Below are positions 56,352 through 64,000 of a stretch of DNA of 64,000 nt, piece by piece. The stretch covers positions 245,571 to 309,570 of the forward strand of contig NZ_LT593746.1 of assembly GCF_900089075.1 (NCBI RefSeq), written 5' to 3'. The notes below the pieces were generated by a model. It made no database searches, had not been told where the DNA came from, and was given only the letters and a program-made list of their open reading frames with translations. The stretch comes from Vaginella massiliensis. GTDB lineage: Bacteria > Bacteroidota > Bacteroidia > Flavobacteriales > Weeksellaceae. Position 1 is the stretch's first letter, and every line of letters starts with the position of its first letter. The position numbers and the translations under genes are program-made.

Positions 56352-56843
56352 TTATAATTTTGATTTAAAATCACTCATCATGATAGCGGCAACACCAGCT
56401 TCGACACCTTTGTTACCGTGTTTTCCTCCAGATCTGTCGATGGATTGTTGTTCGTTTTCGTCGGTGAGTACACAGAAAATAATGGGCATGGCGTGTTTGA
56501 TGTTGAGGTCTTTTATCCCCTGTGTTACACCTTGGCAAACATAGTCAAAATGAGCCGTTGCACCACGAATCACACAGCCAACAACAATGATTCCGTCTAA
56601 GTTTTGGTTTTTCGTTGCGACTTTATCCGCACCATAGATGAGTTCGAAACTACCCGGAACTTCTTTCAGGAGAATATCTTTTTCTGCCACTCCTAAATCG
56701 AGCAAGGTGTCCTTGGCGCCATCTCGTAGGTTATAGGTAATGTGATTGTTCCATTGTGAGGTAATGATTGCAAATTTCTTTCCTTTGCCAGAGGGCAATT
56801 GGGTTTTATCGTATTGGGATAGGTTTTTGTTTTCTGTTGCCAT
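56352..56843 (-). CDS. ribH: 6,7-dimethyl-8-ribityllumazine synthase
   Basis: Penultimate enzyme of riboflavin synthesis. The 163 residues have ITSQWNNHITYNLRDGA (27-43), VPGSFELIYGA (about 63-73), GCVIRGATAHFDYVCQ with the catalytic His (about 88-103) and PIIFCVLTDENEQQ (about 119-132). The length is typical of the 60-mer class. The TPR gene upstream on the same strand is separated by a terminator. Confidence 0.96.
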   Translation of the reverse strand: MATENKNLSQYDKTQLPSGKGKKFAIITSQWNNHITYNLRDGAKDTLLDLGVAEKDILLKEVPGSFELIYGADKVATKNQNLDGIIVVGCVIRGATAHFDYVCQGVTQGIKDLNIKHAMPIIFCVLTDENEQQSIDRSGGKHGNKGVEAGVAAIMMSDFKSKL

Positions 56844-56884
56844 TTTGCAAAATTTTGAGTAAAAATACGGGTTTCTATGAGCAT

Positions 56885-56917
56885 AAAAAAAGTCGGAACG
56901 ATGATAATTCCGACTTT
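56885..56917 (-). terminator. terminator after the TPR gene
   Basis: AAAGTCGGAA (56889-56898) pairs with TTCCGACTTT (56908-56917); T7 follows on the minus strand. Confidence 0.85.
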
Positions 56918-56938
56918 ACTATTTTTCTAATGCTACTA

Positions 56939-57640
56939 TTATTGCTCTGTAGCATATTTCAAACGTTCTACAAATTTTTCTGCTTCGTCATTATTGGCGC
57001 TAGGATATTTGTCGGCGATGGTTTGAAAATATTTCAATGCTTCGTCGTTTTTACCAAGGCTCATGGCGATATGACCTGCTTTAGTGTAATACATCTGCTC
57101 GATTACAGCAACTTCTGAGGCTTTTGCAGCTTTCACATAATACGGTAAGCCGTCTTCTACTTTACCCGATTGCACCAAAGCATTCCCAATCATTCCGAAT
57201 TTTTGGGCTTTCAGCACCGCATCATCTGTATCGAAATCTTCGAACATTTTGATTGCATTGGTATAGTCGCCTAATTTGTAATAAGCCACTCCTGCTTTTA
57301 GTTTTGCCAAATTACCTGCATCTGTATTGCCATATTCATCAACAATTTGTTGTAGACCTAGATAGCTCCCTTCGCTGCCGTTGAGTGCTTTTGCGATAGA
57401 ATCTTGGTCGAAAAGTCGCTCGGCTGTCACCATTTCTGATAGCGCCAAATCCGACTTTGGTTCTACTACCAATTTCAGGTATGCAAAATACCCCAAAGCA
57501 ACCAATACTATAGCGCCTATGACGATGCCCAAAACTTTTGAATTTTTCTCTACAAAATTTTCAACGTTGAAGGCGGTACGATCTAGTTTCTCTACAAATT
57601 CTTCTGTTTCGAATTCTTGTTTTTTATTTTTCTTCGACAT
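56939..57640 (-). CDS. membrane-anchored tetratricopeptide-repeat protein
   Basis: A 233-residue protein with one transmembrane helix (about 36-54, VLGIVIGAIVLVALGYFAYL) after a cytoplasmic N-terminus, then TPR-type repeats (about 105-225: AGVAYYKLGDYTNAIKMFEDF; KAGHIAMSLGKNDEALKYFQ). This layout resembles YfgM and other periplasmic chaperone partners of the secretion machinery. The name is by architecture only. Confidence 0.8.
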   Translation of the reverse strand: MSKKNKKQEFETEEFVEKLDRTAFNVENFVEKNSKVLGIVIGAIVLVALGYFAYLKLVVEPKSDLALSEMVTAERLFDQDSIAKALNGSEGSYLGLQQIVDEYGNTDAGNLAKLKAGVAYYKLGDYTNAIKMFEDFDTDDAVLKAQKFGMIGNALVQSGKVEDGLPYYVKAAKASEVAVIEQMYYTKAGHIAMSLGKNDEALKYFQTIADKYPSANNDEAEKFVERLKYATEQ

Positions 57641-57718
57641 GCTAATGAATTAAAGCGATTGCAAAAATAAGTTTCTATTTGATTATTTGCAATATTATTT
57701 TTGATGAATTACAATGCC

Positions 57719-58318
57719 TTAGAAAAGATAAGCCACCGATAGATTCAACAATTTTGGAGCGTACTCTGTTTTATAATTAGAATTGTCGTGAATCCATTCT
57801 GACGAAACTTTGCCAAAACCAAATTCGTATCGTAGATCGAACAAGAATTTAGACACTTCCGCACCTACACCAATATGCATTCCCACGTTGAACTGGTCTT
57901 GCTTTGCATTGGTCAATTGGTTGAAGCTGATATCGTCTTCGAAATAATACGAAAAAGTTGGACCTGCTTGTACATGGGATAATCCTAAGAATTTTTTACC
58001 TACGGCAACAGGTATATCGATGCGTTTTTTACCTACCGTGTAGTTGATGCCTTGTGTTTCGTATTCGTTCTCGAATTGGGTATACAACAATTCTGGTTGT
58101 ACATAAATGCCAGCCAAATTTGCTCGCATCAAGACTCCTGCTTGAAAGCCTGTACGTCCTTCTCCTTTTGATTTGAAAATGTTTCCGGCATTGTTCCAAA
58201 CTGTTTCGCCGCTGTCGGCATTGAACACTGCTCCTGCTTTTACTCCGAATTCTAAATTCTGTGCCGAGGCGAAGTTAACACCGATCGCCATCAAAGCGGT
58301 TAAAAAGATTTTTTTCAT
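57719..58318 (-). CDS. outer-membrane beta-barrel protein, porin-like (199 aa)
   Basis: A small barrel with a signal peptide (1-19, ending ASAQ) and alternating beta-strand patterns (FGVKAGAVFNADSG; FQAGVLMRANLAGIYVQPELLYT) that end with an aromatic residue (LSVAYLF), the mark of outer-membrane insertion. It resembles the OmpA-like/PorT families, and the ligand is unknown. It is two bases downstream of the ABC ATPase gene on the same strand, so it may be co-transcribed with the lipid-transport pair. Confidence 0.8.
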   Translation of the reverse strand: MKKIFLTALMAIGVNFASAQNLEFGVKAGAVFNADSGETVWNNAGNIFKSKGEGRTGFQAGVLMRANLAGIYVQPELLYTQFENEYETQGINYTVGKKRIDIPVAVGKKFLGLSHVQAGPTFSYYFEDDISFNQLTNAKQDQFNVGMHIGVGAEVSKFLFDLRYEFGFGKVSSEWIHDNSNYKTEYAPKLLNLSVAYLF

Positions 58319-58320
58319 GG

Positions 58321-59094
58321 TTATATGTTTTTTTCTCTTAGTAATGCATTCCTCAATTTGGTGAATAGTTCCGAAGAATAAACAAAATCTATGACCGATT
58401 CGTTGTCTGCAGTCAAAATTTCATCCTTTGTACCTTCCCATTCTAGATATCCTTTTTTAAGAAAAATAATTTTATCGCCGATTTCCATTACCGAATTCAT
58501 ATCGTGGGTATTGACCACCGTGGTTGTATCGTATTCTTGTGTGATATCGTAAATCAATTTATCGATCACCAGCGCTGTTTTGGGATCCAATCCCGAGTTG
58601 GGCTCGTCGGCAAACAGATATTTTGGATTGTTTACCATTGCTCGTGCGATGGCAACTCTTTTTTGCATCCCTCCAGAAATTTCTGACGGAAATTTCACCA
58701 ATGCTTCTTTTGCTATTTCTACCCGATCTAGCATTTTTCTTGCGCGCTCGTCGGCTTCTCTAGACGATAAATTTGAGAACATCTCCAACGGAAATCGTAC
58801 GTTTTCTAGAATATTCATAGAATCGAACAATGCACTTCCTTGGAATACAACGCCAATTTCTGATCTTAATTGTTGACGTTGCTTAAAATCGTAGTCAATA
58901 ATATTTTCGCCATCGAACAAAATTTCGCCCGAAGTTGGGGTCAACAATCCTATAAGACATTTCAGAAAAACGGTTTTCCCAGAACCACTCTGCCCGATAA
59001 TCAGGTTGGTTTTGCCCTGCTCGAAATTGAGTGTCAGTCCTTTCAACACTTCGATATCATCAAAAGATTTTTTGACATTTATTACCTCGATCAT
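58321..59094 (-). CDS. mlaF: ABC ATPase, MlaF-type (lipid transport)
   Basis: A 257-residue ATPase of a phospholipid/MCE-type transporter. It has Walker A GQSGSGKTVFLKC (about 36-48), signature SGGMQKRVAIARA (about 140-152), Walker B FADEPNSGLDPKT (about 161-173) and the MCE-group H-loop VNTHDMNSV. The start is the ATG at 59094, one base within the MlaE stop (TAATG), so translation is coupled. A longer frame upstream is ruled out because it lies inside mlaE. Confidence 0.9.
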   Translation of the reverse strand: MIEVINVKKSFDDIEVLKGLTLNFEQGKTNLIIGQSGSGKTVFLKCLIGLLTPTSGEILFDGENIIDYDFKQRQQLRSEIGVVFQGSALFDSMNILENVRFPLEMFSNLSSREADERARKMLDRVEIAKEALVKFPSEISGGMQKRVAIARAMVNNPKYLFADEPNSGLDPKTALVIDKLIYDITQEYDTTTVVNTHDMNSVMEIGDKIIFLKKGYLEWEGTKDEILTADNESVIDFVYSSELFTKLRNALLREKNI

Positions 59095-59840
59095 TAGCTC
59101 AAAATTGTTTGGGTTAGGATTAAATTGATGATGATGATGGATACCGAGGTCCAAACCACGGCTGTTGTGCTCGAACGCCCAACTTCTAACGATCCACCCT
59201 TCACGAAATAACCGTAAAACGAAGGAACTGTAGCGATTACAAAGGCAAAGACCATGGTTTTGAAAAACGTATAAACGTACATTTTTGGTGCCATAGCCAT
59301 TTGTAGTCCTTCGGCAAAATCGGCCGATGCCCACATCTTGGTTGTCACACCAATGAGGTGTCCGCCAAGTATTCCGAATCCGATACTGATTGCAATGAGT
59401 AAAGGAAAAAAGAAAACACAGGCGATAATTTTGGGTAGGATGAGATAATTTGGCGAATTTATTCCCATTACATCTAATGCGTCTATCTGCTCGGTAACGC
59501 GCATGGTTCCGATACTCGAAGCGATATACGACCCTACTTTACCCGCCAAGATAAGCGAGACAATGGTAGGTGAGAATTCGAGAATCAAAACAACTTTGGT
59601 TGCATACCCAATATAAGAATCTGGAACCGGAATTTCTGAACCTCTAAAGTTCTGAGCCATTTGTATCGCTACCACCGCACCCATGAAAGTCGAAATAAAG
59701 GTTACAATTCCTAGCGAACTCATCCCGAGGTCCATGATTTCGCGAACGATTAACTTCCAGAAATATTTAAATTTTATAGGTTTTTGAAATACCTTTGTCA
59801 TCAGCAGAGCGTATCTCCCTATATTTTCTAACATTTTCAT
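59094..59840 (-). CDS. mlaE: ABC permease, MlaE family
   Basis: Inner-membrane permease of an MCE/Mla-type lipid transporter. The 248 residues have five to six hydrophobic helices and the family landmarks ILEFSPTIVSLILAGKVGSYIASSIGTMRVTEQIDALDVM (given as about residues 87-126) with the EQIDAL motif. It is paired with MlaF, but no MlaD substrate-binding gene is nearby; in this phylum it is often encoded elsewhere. Confidence 0.9.
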   Translation of the reverse strand: MKMLENIGRYALLMTKVFQKPIKFKYFWKLIVREIMDLGMSSLGIVTFISTFMGAVVAIQMAQNFRGSEIPVPDSYIGYATKVVLILEFSPTIVSLILAGKVGSYIASSIGTMRVTEQIDALDVMGINSPNYLILPKIIACVFFFPLLIAISIGFGILGGHLIGVTTKMWASADFAEGLQMAMAPKMYVYTFFKTMVFAFVIATVPSFYGYFVKGGSLEVGRSSTTAVVWTSVSIIIINLILTQTILS

Positions 59841-59886
59841 CTCTGCAAAAATACTATTTAATATGAATTATTTGGATTAATGCTTT

Positions 59887-60480
59887 GTGAAAAACAGTAA
59901 AATCATACAATATATCCCACAAAATTCAATCCAGTTTGTAGAAGAATGGTTTAGACCATATAGCATCAAGCTGCGTATAACGAAGGATCGTAAAACCAAA
60001 TTGGGTGACTACAAGAAAATTGGACTTCAGCATGCGATTTCGGTAAACGGAAATTTAGATCCAGAGGCTTTTTTCTTTGTTCTGACTCATGAATTTGCGC
60101 ATCTGAAAACATATGAATTGTATAAAAACCAACGCATTCTGCCGCATGGCAAAGAATGGAAGTCTATTTTCGGAGATTTGTTGCGCTCCTCTTTCGAGGT
60201 CTATGCCGATGATTTGAAACCCACAATCCTGAATCATGCCCAGAATCCCAAAGCAAGTGTAACGGCTGATCCGCACATCGCCAAATACCTCATCTACAAA
60301 GATTACCAAGCATTATACCTAGAGAGTTTGCCAAGGGGAGCTTGCTTTTTTATAGGGAAGAGAGCGTTCGTGAAAGGGGATAAAAGAAAAATACGGTATC
60401 TTTGTACAGAGAAAGAGACAGGTAGACGATATTTAATCAACGGATTAGCTTTAGTTAACTTAACGAATGAGAAACAATAA
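59887..60480 (+). CDS. SprT-like zinc metalloprotease domain protein
   Basis: A 197-residue SprT-like protein. The zinc motif is THEFAHLK with His68, Glu69 and His72, and PHGKEW with His87 provides the third ligand. A C-terminal beta-rich zinc-ribbon-like part (about 155-190) has only two Cys, so a full ribbon is doubtful. The protease role is by family (relatives act on DNA-protein crosslinks) and is not shown here. The start is GTG at 59887. It overlaps manC by 14 bases. Confidence 0.8.
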   Translation: MKNSKIIQYIPQNSIQFVEEWFRPYSIKLRITKDRKTKLGDYKKIGLQHAISVNGNLDPEAFFFVLTHEFAHLKTYELYKNQRILPHGKEWKSIFGDLLRSSFEVYADDLKPTILNHAQNPKASVTADPHIAKYLIYKDYQALYLESLPRGACFFIGKRAFVKGDKRKIRYLCTEKETGRRYLINGLALVNLTNEKQ

Positions 60481-61540
60481 TCAATATGCCATCATCATGG
60501 CAGGTGGTATTGGAACGCGATTTTGGCCACTGAGTACCACCAAAAAACCAAAACAATTTCATGATATTTTAGGAACGGGTCGCACCTTTATACAAATGAC
60601 TTTTGACCGATTAAAAAAAATCGTGCCGCTAGAGAATATTTTTGTCGTGACCTCACAAAATTATGTCGATATTACGATGGAACAATTATCAGAACTGCAT
60701 CCGTTGAATATCATAAGAGAGCCACAAGCGATAAACACTGCGGCTTGTAATCTTTTGGCATCGTTGATTATCAAACGCATCAACCCGTCGGCAAAGATTA
60801 TTGTAGCGCCTTCGGATCATTTGATTTTGAACGAAGAGGTTTTTGTAGAGCAAGTGCAATATGCTTTTGAACAATGCGATAATGAAAAATTGATTACGCT
60901 TGGTATAAAACCTACGCGACCAGAAACAGGCTACGGCTATATCCAATACAACCATTTGGGAGGCGAACAATTGGCAAAAGTGAAATCGTTTACCGAAAAA
61001 CCTAGCCTAGAAATCGCAGAAACCCTTGTGAAAAATGGCGAATTCTTGTGGAATGCCGGAATATTCATTTGGAGTGTAGACGCTATTTTAGGCGCTTTTC
61101 AGGAATATTTGCCCAATATGTACAGAATCCTAAACAAATATTTCGAGAGCGGAACCAACAATGAAGTGGTCTTGAAATCTCTCTACTCTACCCTAGCAAA
61201 AGTATCTATAGACGTGGCGATTCTAGAAAAGTCTGACAAGGTGTATGTTGTGCCTTCTAATTTTGATTGGACTGATTTGGGCACTTGGAATTCGCTGTAC
61301 GAATATGGAAAACCTAATGAAATCTCGAATATCACCAAAGGAAAACACATACAAGCCTATAATACAAAAGGATGCATCATCTACAACACCACCAAAAAAG
61401 CGATGATCATCGACGGATTAGAAGATTTTATTGTGGTGGATACCAGAGAAGGACTTTTGATTTGCCCGAAGAAAAACGACCAGGACATCAAAACTTATGT
61501 GAATGACTTGAAGCTGAGCAAAGGAGAAAAATTTTGTTAG
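60467..61540 (+). CDS. manC: mannose-1-phosphate guanylyltransferase
   Basis: Makes GDP-mannose for surface polysaccharide. The 357 residues start with the pyrophosphorylase motif IIMAGGIGTRFWPLS (10-24) and include KPKQFHDILG (about 28-37), VAPSDHLI (about 116-123), the FTEKP motif KSFTEKPS (about 172-179), and NAGIFIWSV (about 197-205). It lacks the C-terminal isomerase domain of bifunctional ManC. It overlaps the SprT-like gene and ends at a shared hairpin. Confidence 0.93.
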   Translation: MRNNNQYAIIMAGGIGTRFWPLSTTKKPKQFHDILGTGRTFIQMTFDRLKKIVPLENIFVVTSQNYVDITMEQLSELHPLNIIREPQAINTAACNLLASLIIKRINPSAKIIVAPSDHLILNEEVFVEQVQYAFEQCDNEKLITLGIKPTRPETGYGYIQYNHLGGEQLAKVKSFTEKPSLEIAETLVKNGEFLWNAGIFIWSVDAILGAFQEYLPNMYRILNKYFESGTNNEVVLKSLYSTLAKVSIDVAILEKSDKVYVVPSNFDWTDLGTWNSLYEYGKPNEISNITKGKHIQAYNTKGCIIYNTTKKAMIIDGLEDFIVVDTREGLLICPKKNDQDIKTYVNDLKLSKGEKFC

Positions 61541-61549
61541 CATAGAAAA

Positions 61550-61629
61550 AAGGCTGTCCCATACTGCTTTGTTGTCACACCGAGCATAGGAATACTAAAC
61601 TCGCCCAACTGAGCATTTGGCACAGCCTT
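61550..61629. terminator. long-loop hairpin between manC and glnN
   Basis: AAGGCTGT (61550-61557) pairs with ACAGCCTT (61622-61629) around a loop of about 64 bases, between convergent genes. It resembles the element at 31145-31206. Confidence 0.45.
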
Positions 61630-61635
61630 ACTTTA

Positions 61636-63822
61636 TTACCTTGTGAACAACATTTCGCGGTATTTGGTCAACGGCCAGAGATTATTATCAATCAGTTCTT
61701 CCAACTCATCGGCATGATAACGAATTATCTCGAACAGCGGTTTCACTTTTGTAGCAAACGCTTCGGCTTGTTTTTGTACATCTGAGATTTCAGAAGCCTT
61801 TCCAGATTCTTTTACCAAGATATCAGCGTTTGTTTTTACCGCATTGATGTGATCAGAAATCAATCTAATCAAATCCATTTGATCTTTTGCCAATTTTACA
61901 AATTCTTCTTCGCCGAAAATATCTTTCAACCCTTTTACATTTTTTATCAAAACGTTTTGATAAGTCACTGCTGCCGGAATGATATGGCTCAAAGACAAAT
62001 CTGCCAATACATTTGCTTCGATTTTGATTTTGGTCGAATATTTCTCTAATTTGATTTCGTTGCGGGCATGCACTTCGCGTTCGTTGAGCACTCCGACTTC
62101 TTCGTATACAGCTATAAATTCTTTCTTCAACTCAGATTTCAACGCTTCTGGAGTCGATTTATAATTGTTCAAGCCTCGTTTTTTTGCCTCTCTTACCCAA
62201 TCTTCTGAGTATCCATCACCTTCGAACAAGACATTTCGAGAAGATTTGATATATTCGCGCAACACGTTGAAGATGGCTTCATCTTTGCTCAATCCACCAT
62301 CGATCAATTTATCAACCTCTTTTTTGAAATCTCGTAATTGCTTAGCAACAATAGTATTGATCACCGTCATAGGCTCGCCACAATTTGCCGAAGAACCCAC
62401 GGCGCGAATTTCGAATTTGTTTCCTGTAAAAGCAAAAGGCGAAGTTCTATTGCGATCGGTATTGTCTAATAAGATTTCTGGAATTTTTCCTACCACATTC
62501 AGTTTAAGGTCTGTTTTTTCTTCTGGCGACAATTTACCTTTTGTTACTTTCTCCAACTCATCCAAAACAGCCGTCAATTGCGATCCTATAAATATCGAAA
62601 TAATAGCTGGTGGTGCTTCATTAGCACCCAAACGATGGTCGTTGCCTGCCTCTGCAATTGCCGAACGCAACATATCGCCATAGGTACTTACTGCTTTTAT
62701 AGTATTGACAAAAAAAGTGAGGAATTGTAGATTTTTCTTCGGATTTTTTCCTGGCGACAATAGGTTTTCGCCTGTATCGGTAGACAAAGACCAGTTGTTG
62801 TGTTTACCTGAACCATTTACGCCTGCAAACGGTTTCTCGTGCAACAAGACTTTGAAATTGTGTTTTTTAGCAATTCTTCCCATCAAATCCATCAACAACG
62901 AATTGTGATCTACCGCTTGATTGGTTTCTTCGAACATGGGAGCACATTCGAATTGGTTTGGAGCCACCTCATTATGTCGCGTTGTAATCGGAATTCCTAG
63001 CTTCATACATTCGATTTCCAATTCTTGCATATAAGCCATTACACGCATTGGGATTGCTCCAAAATAATGATCGTCTAACTGTTGCCCTTTGGCAGGCGAA
63101 TGCCCAAAAAGAGTACGACCTGTCATTAGCAAATCTGGTCTCGAATTGTACAAATTGAGATCGATTAAGAAATATTCTTGTTCCCAGCCAAGTGTAGAAG
63201 AAACTTTGTTTACATTTTTGTCGAAATAGCGAGCCACCTCTGTTGCGGCTTCGTCTACCGCCTGAAGGGCTCTTAGCAACGGAACTTTATAGTCTAAGGT
63301 TTCGCCTGTATAAGAAATAAAAACAGAAGGGATAAAAAGGGTAGTACCGATAATAAAAGCTGTAGAAGTGGGGTCCCAAGCTGTATAACCCCGTGCCTCG
63401 AAAGTGTTGCGAATACCGCCGTTCGGAAACGAGGAAGCATCGGGTTCTTGTTGCACCAACAACGATCCGTCAAATGTTTCAATCGCTTTTCCGTTTTCTA
63501 TTGGCCTGAAAAAAGAATCATGCTTTTCGGCAGTAGTCCCTGTAAGAGGTTGAAACCAATGGGTAAAATGCGTAACGCCTTTCGACATTGCCCATTCTTT
63601 CATTGCCGACGCAACAAAGTCTGCACTATCGCGAGAAATTTTTGTTCCCTTTTCTTGTGCAGAAATAATTTCGATATAAACGGGTTTTGGCAAATACTCT
63701 CGCATTGTATCGACCGAAAAAACATGTTGATTGAATAATGATGACAATTTCTCATTCACTACAATCGGAACGGCTTGACGATTGGCAGCATTTGCTAATG
63801 ATCGAAAACGTAATGATGACAT
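61636..63822 (-). CDS. glnN: glutamine synthetase type III
   Basis: Makes glutamine from glutamate and ammonia; type III is a double-ring enzyme common in Bacteroidota. The 728 residues show the GSIII signature MKEWAMSKGVTHFTHWFQPLTG (about 72-93), LGWEQEYFLID (about 214-224), NEVAPNQFECAPMFEE (about 287-302) and LLHEKPFAGVNGSGKHNNWSL (around 330-351), which bear the metal and substrate ligands. A C-terminal GSIII extension (about 590-728) is rich in charged helices. The promoter is at 63852-63859 and an inverted repeat is next to it. Confidence 0.96.
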   Translation of the reverse strand: MSSLRFRSLANAANRQAVPIVVNEKLSSLFNQHVFSVDTMREYLPKPVYIEIISAQEKGTKISRDSADFVASAMKEWAMSKGVTHFTHWFQPLTGTTAEKHDSFFRPIENGKAIETFDGSLLVQQEPDASSFPNGGIRNTFEARGYTAWDPTSTAFIIGTTLFIPSVFISYTGETLDYKVPLLRALQAVDEAATEVARYFDKNVNKVSSTLGWEQEYFLIDLNLYNSRPDLLMTGRTLFGHSPAKGQQLDDHYFGAIPMRVMAYMQELEIECMKLGIPITTRHNEVAPNQFECAPMFEETNQAVDHNSLLMDLMGRIAKKHNFKVLLHEKPFAGVNGSGKHNNWSLSTDTGENLLSPGKNPKKNLQFLTFFVNTIKAVSTYGDMLRSAIAEAGNDHRLGANEAPPAIISIFIGSQLTAVLDELEKVTKGKLSPEEKTDLKLNVVGKIPEILLDNTDRNRTSPFAFTGNKFEIRAVGSSANCGEPMTVINTIVAKQLRDFKKEVDKLIDGGLSKDEAIFNVLREYIKSSRNVLFEGDGYSEDWVREAKKRGLNNYKSTPEALKSELKKEFIAVYEEVGVLNEREVHARNEIKLEKYSTKIKIEANVLADLSLSHIIPAAVTYQNVLIKNVKGLKDIFGEEEFVKLAKDQMDLIRLISDHINAVKTNADILVKESGKASEISDVQKQAEAFATKVKPLFEIIRYHADELEELIDNNLWPLTKYREMLFTR

Positions 63823-63851
63823 AAAGGATGTAGATTTATATTATTCGATTA

Positions 63852-63859
63852 CAAAAATA
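63852..63859 (-). promoter_or_regulatory. putative -7 element TATTTTTG of glnN
   Basis: On the minus strand TATTTTTG fits TAnnTTTG, 29 bases before the glnN ATG. The expected -33 region falls on the inverted repeat at 63873-63896. Confidence 0.5.
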
Positions 63860-63872
63860 TATTTTTTTTAGA

Positions 63873-63896
63873 CACACCCCTATATTTTTCAGGGTG
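63873..63896. promoter_or_regulatory. inverted repeat over the glnN -33 region
   Basis: ACACCCCT and AGGGTGGT form imperfect arms around tatatttttc; the CACCC/GGGTG cores are exact. It is a candidate operator for nitrogen control of glnN. Confidence 0.35.
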
Positions 63897-63945
63897 GTAT
63901 TTTATTTTTTTTATAAAAAATTACAACACCCCATAGAAAACTATC

Positions 63946-63991
<46 letters not shown>

Positions 63992-64000
63992 AGATTTATA

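Noticed and set aside
58321..59334. A 337-codon frame for the MlaF-type ATPase with an 80-residue extension
   Set aside because: The extension lies wholly inside mlaE in another frame and has no ABC features. The TAATG overlap at 59094 is the natural start.

Overview
The window is a dense, mostly housekeeping stretch of a Bacteroidota chromosome, most likely Flavobacteriales and plausibly Weeksellaceae. The genus is inference. The evidence is: type IX secretion gene porQ next to cmk; a DAHP synthase fused to a type II chorismate mutase; glutamine synthetase III; a BT0820-type HAD protein next to map; several carboxypeptidase-regulatory/TonB-type outer-membrane barrels; AT-rich spacers; frequent lack of Shine-Dalgarno sequences; and promoters of the Bacteroidota type (TTTG or TTG, 18-21 nt, TAnnTTTG), seen best before rpsT, ychF, ndk and a tRNA-Glu gene. 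No rRNA, CRISPR array, prophage, transposase or integrase was seen.

Layout. 1-1106 (minus): endonuclease III running in frame into an alpha/beta hydrolase cut by the window edge. 1107-1711: non-coding with hairpins. 1712-7563 (minus): methyltransferase, map, HAD protein, gpmI, recQ. 7731-13420 (plus): kdsD-tatC, etfBA, a DUF151 nuclease and a nucleoside permease. 13456-17479 (minus): folA, an NlpE-like lipoprotein, ndk and a TonB-type receptor. 17667-22139 (plus): a DUF2520 protein, kdsC, maf and a ZIP transporter, then purKE. 22171-23106 (minus): three identical tRNA-Glu genes, the last just behind rpsT. 23436-25873: an NlpC/P60 lipoprotein, a decayed barrel gene and a rhomboid protease. 25877-30874 (minus): topoisomerase IV parE/parC around a small membrane protein. 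31211-33198: a broken T9SS-cargo gene and ychF. 33499-39101: a thioredoxin, an ABC ATPase, DAHP synthase/chorismate mutase, rsgA, dtd, a MazG-like protein and aroA. 39149-47680: an MsbA-like exporter, DUF2147, clpB, DUF445, a universal stress protein and era. 47809-53695: a small conserved gene, methylmalonyl-CoA mutase, a small membrane protein and a TonB-type receptor split by a frameshift. 53773-59840 (minus): cmk, porQ, acyl-ACP thioesterase, ribH, a TPR protein, a barrel protein and an MlaFE-type ABC pair. 59887-63822: a SprT-like protein, manC and glutamine synthetase III. The window ends in a (GA)5G-A33 tract.

How the genes work together: kdsD and kdsC give Kdo for lipopolysaccharide; the MsbA-like and MlaFE-like ABC systems, PorQ and the barrels serve the outer envelope; DAHP synthase/chorismate mutase and aroA belong to the shikimate pathway; purKE, ribH, folA, ndk and cmk serve nucleotide and cofactor synthesis; nth, recQ, topoisomerase IV and clpB maintain genome and proteome.

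I found no clear new multi-gene system. The most unusual signals are homopolymer-linked frame changes (nth-hydrolase, the T9SS cargo gene, the 53-kb receptor), loss of metal-binding cysteines in both Nth and RecQ, a paired repeat before clpB, an inverted repeat over the glnN promoter, and the A33 tract.
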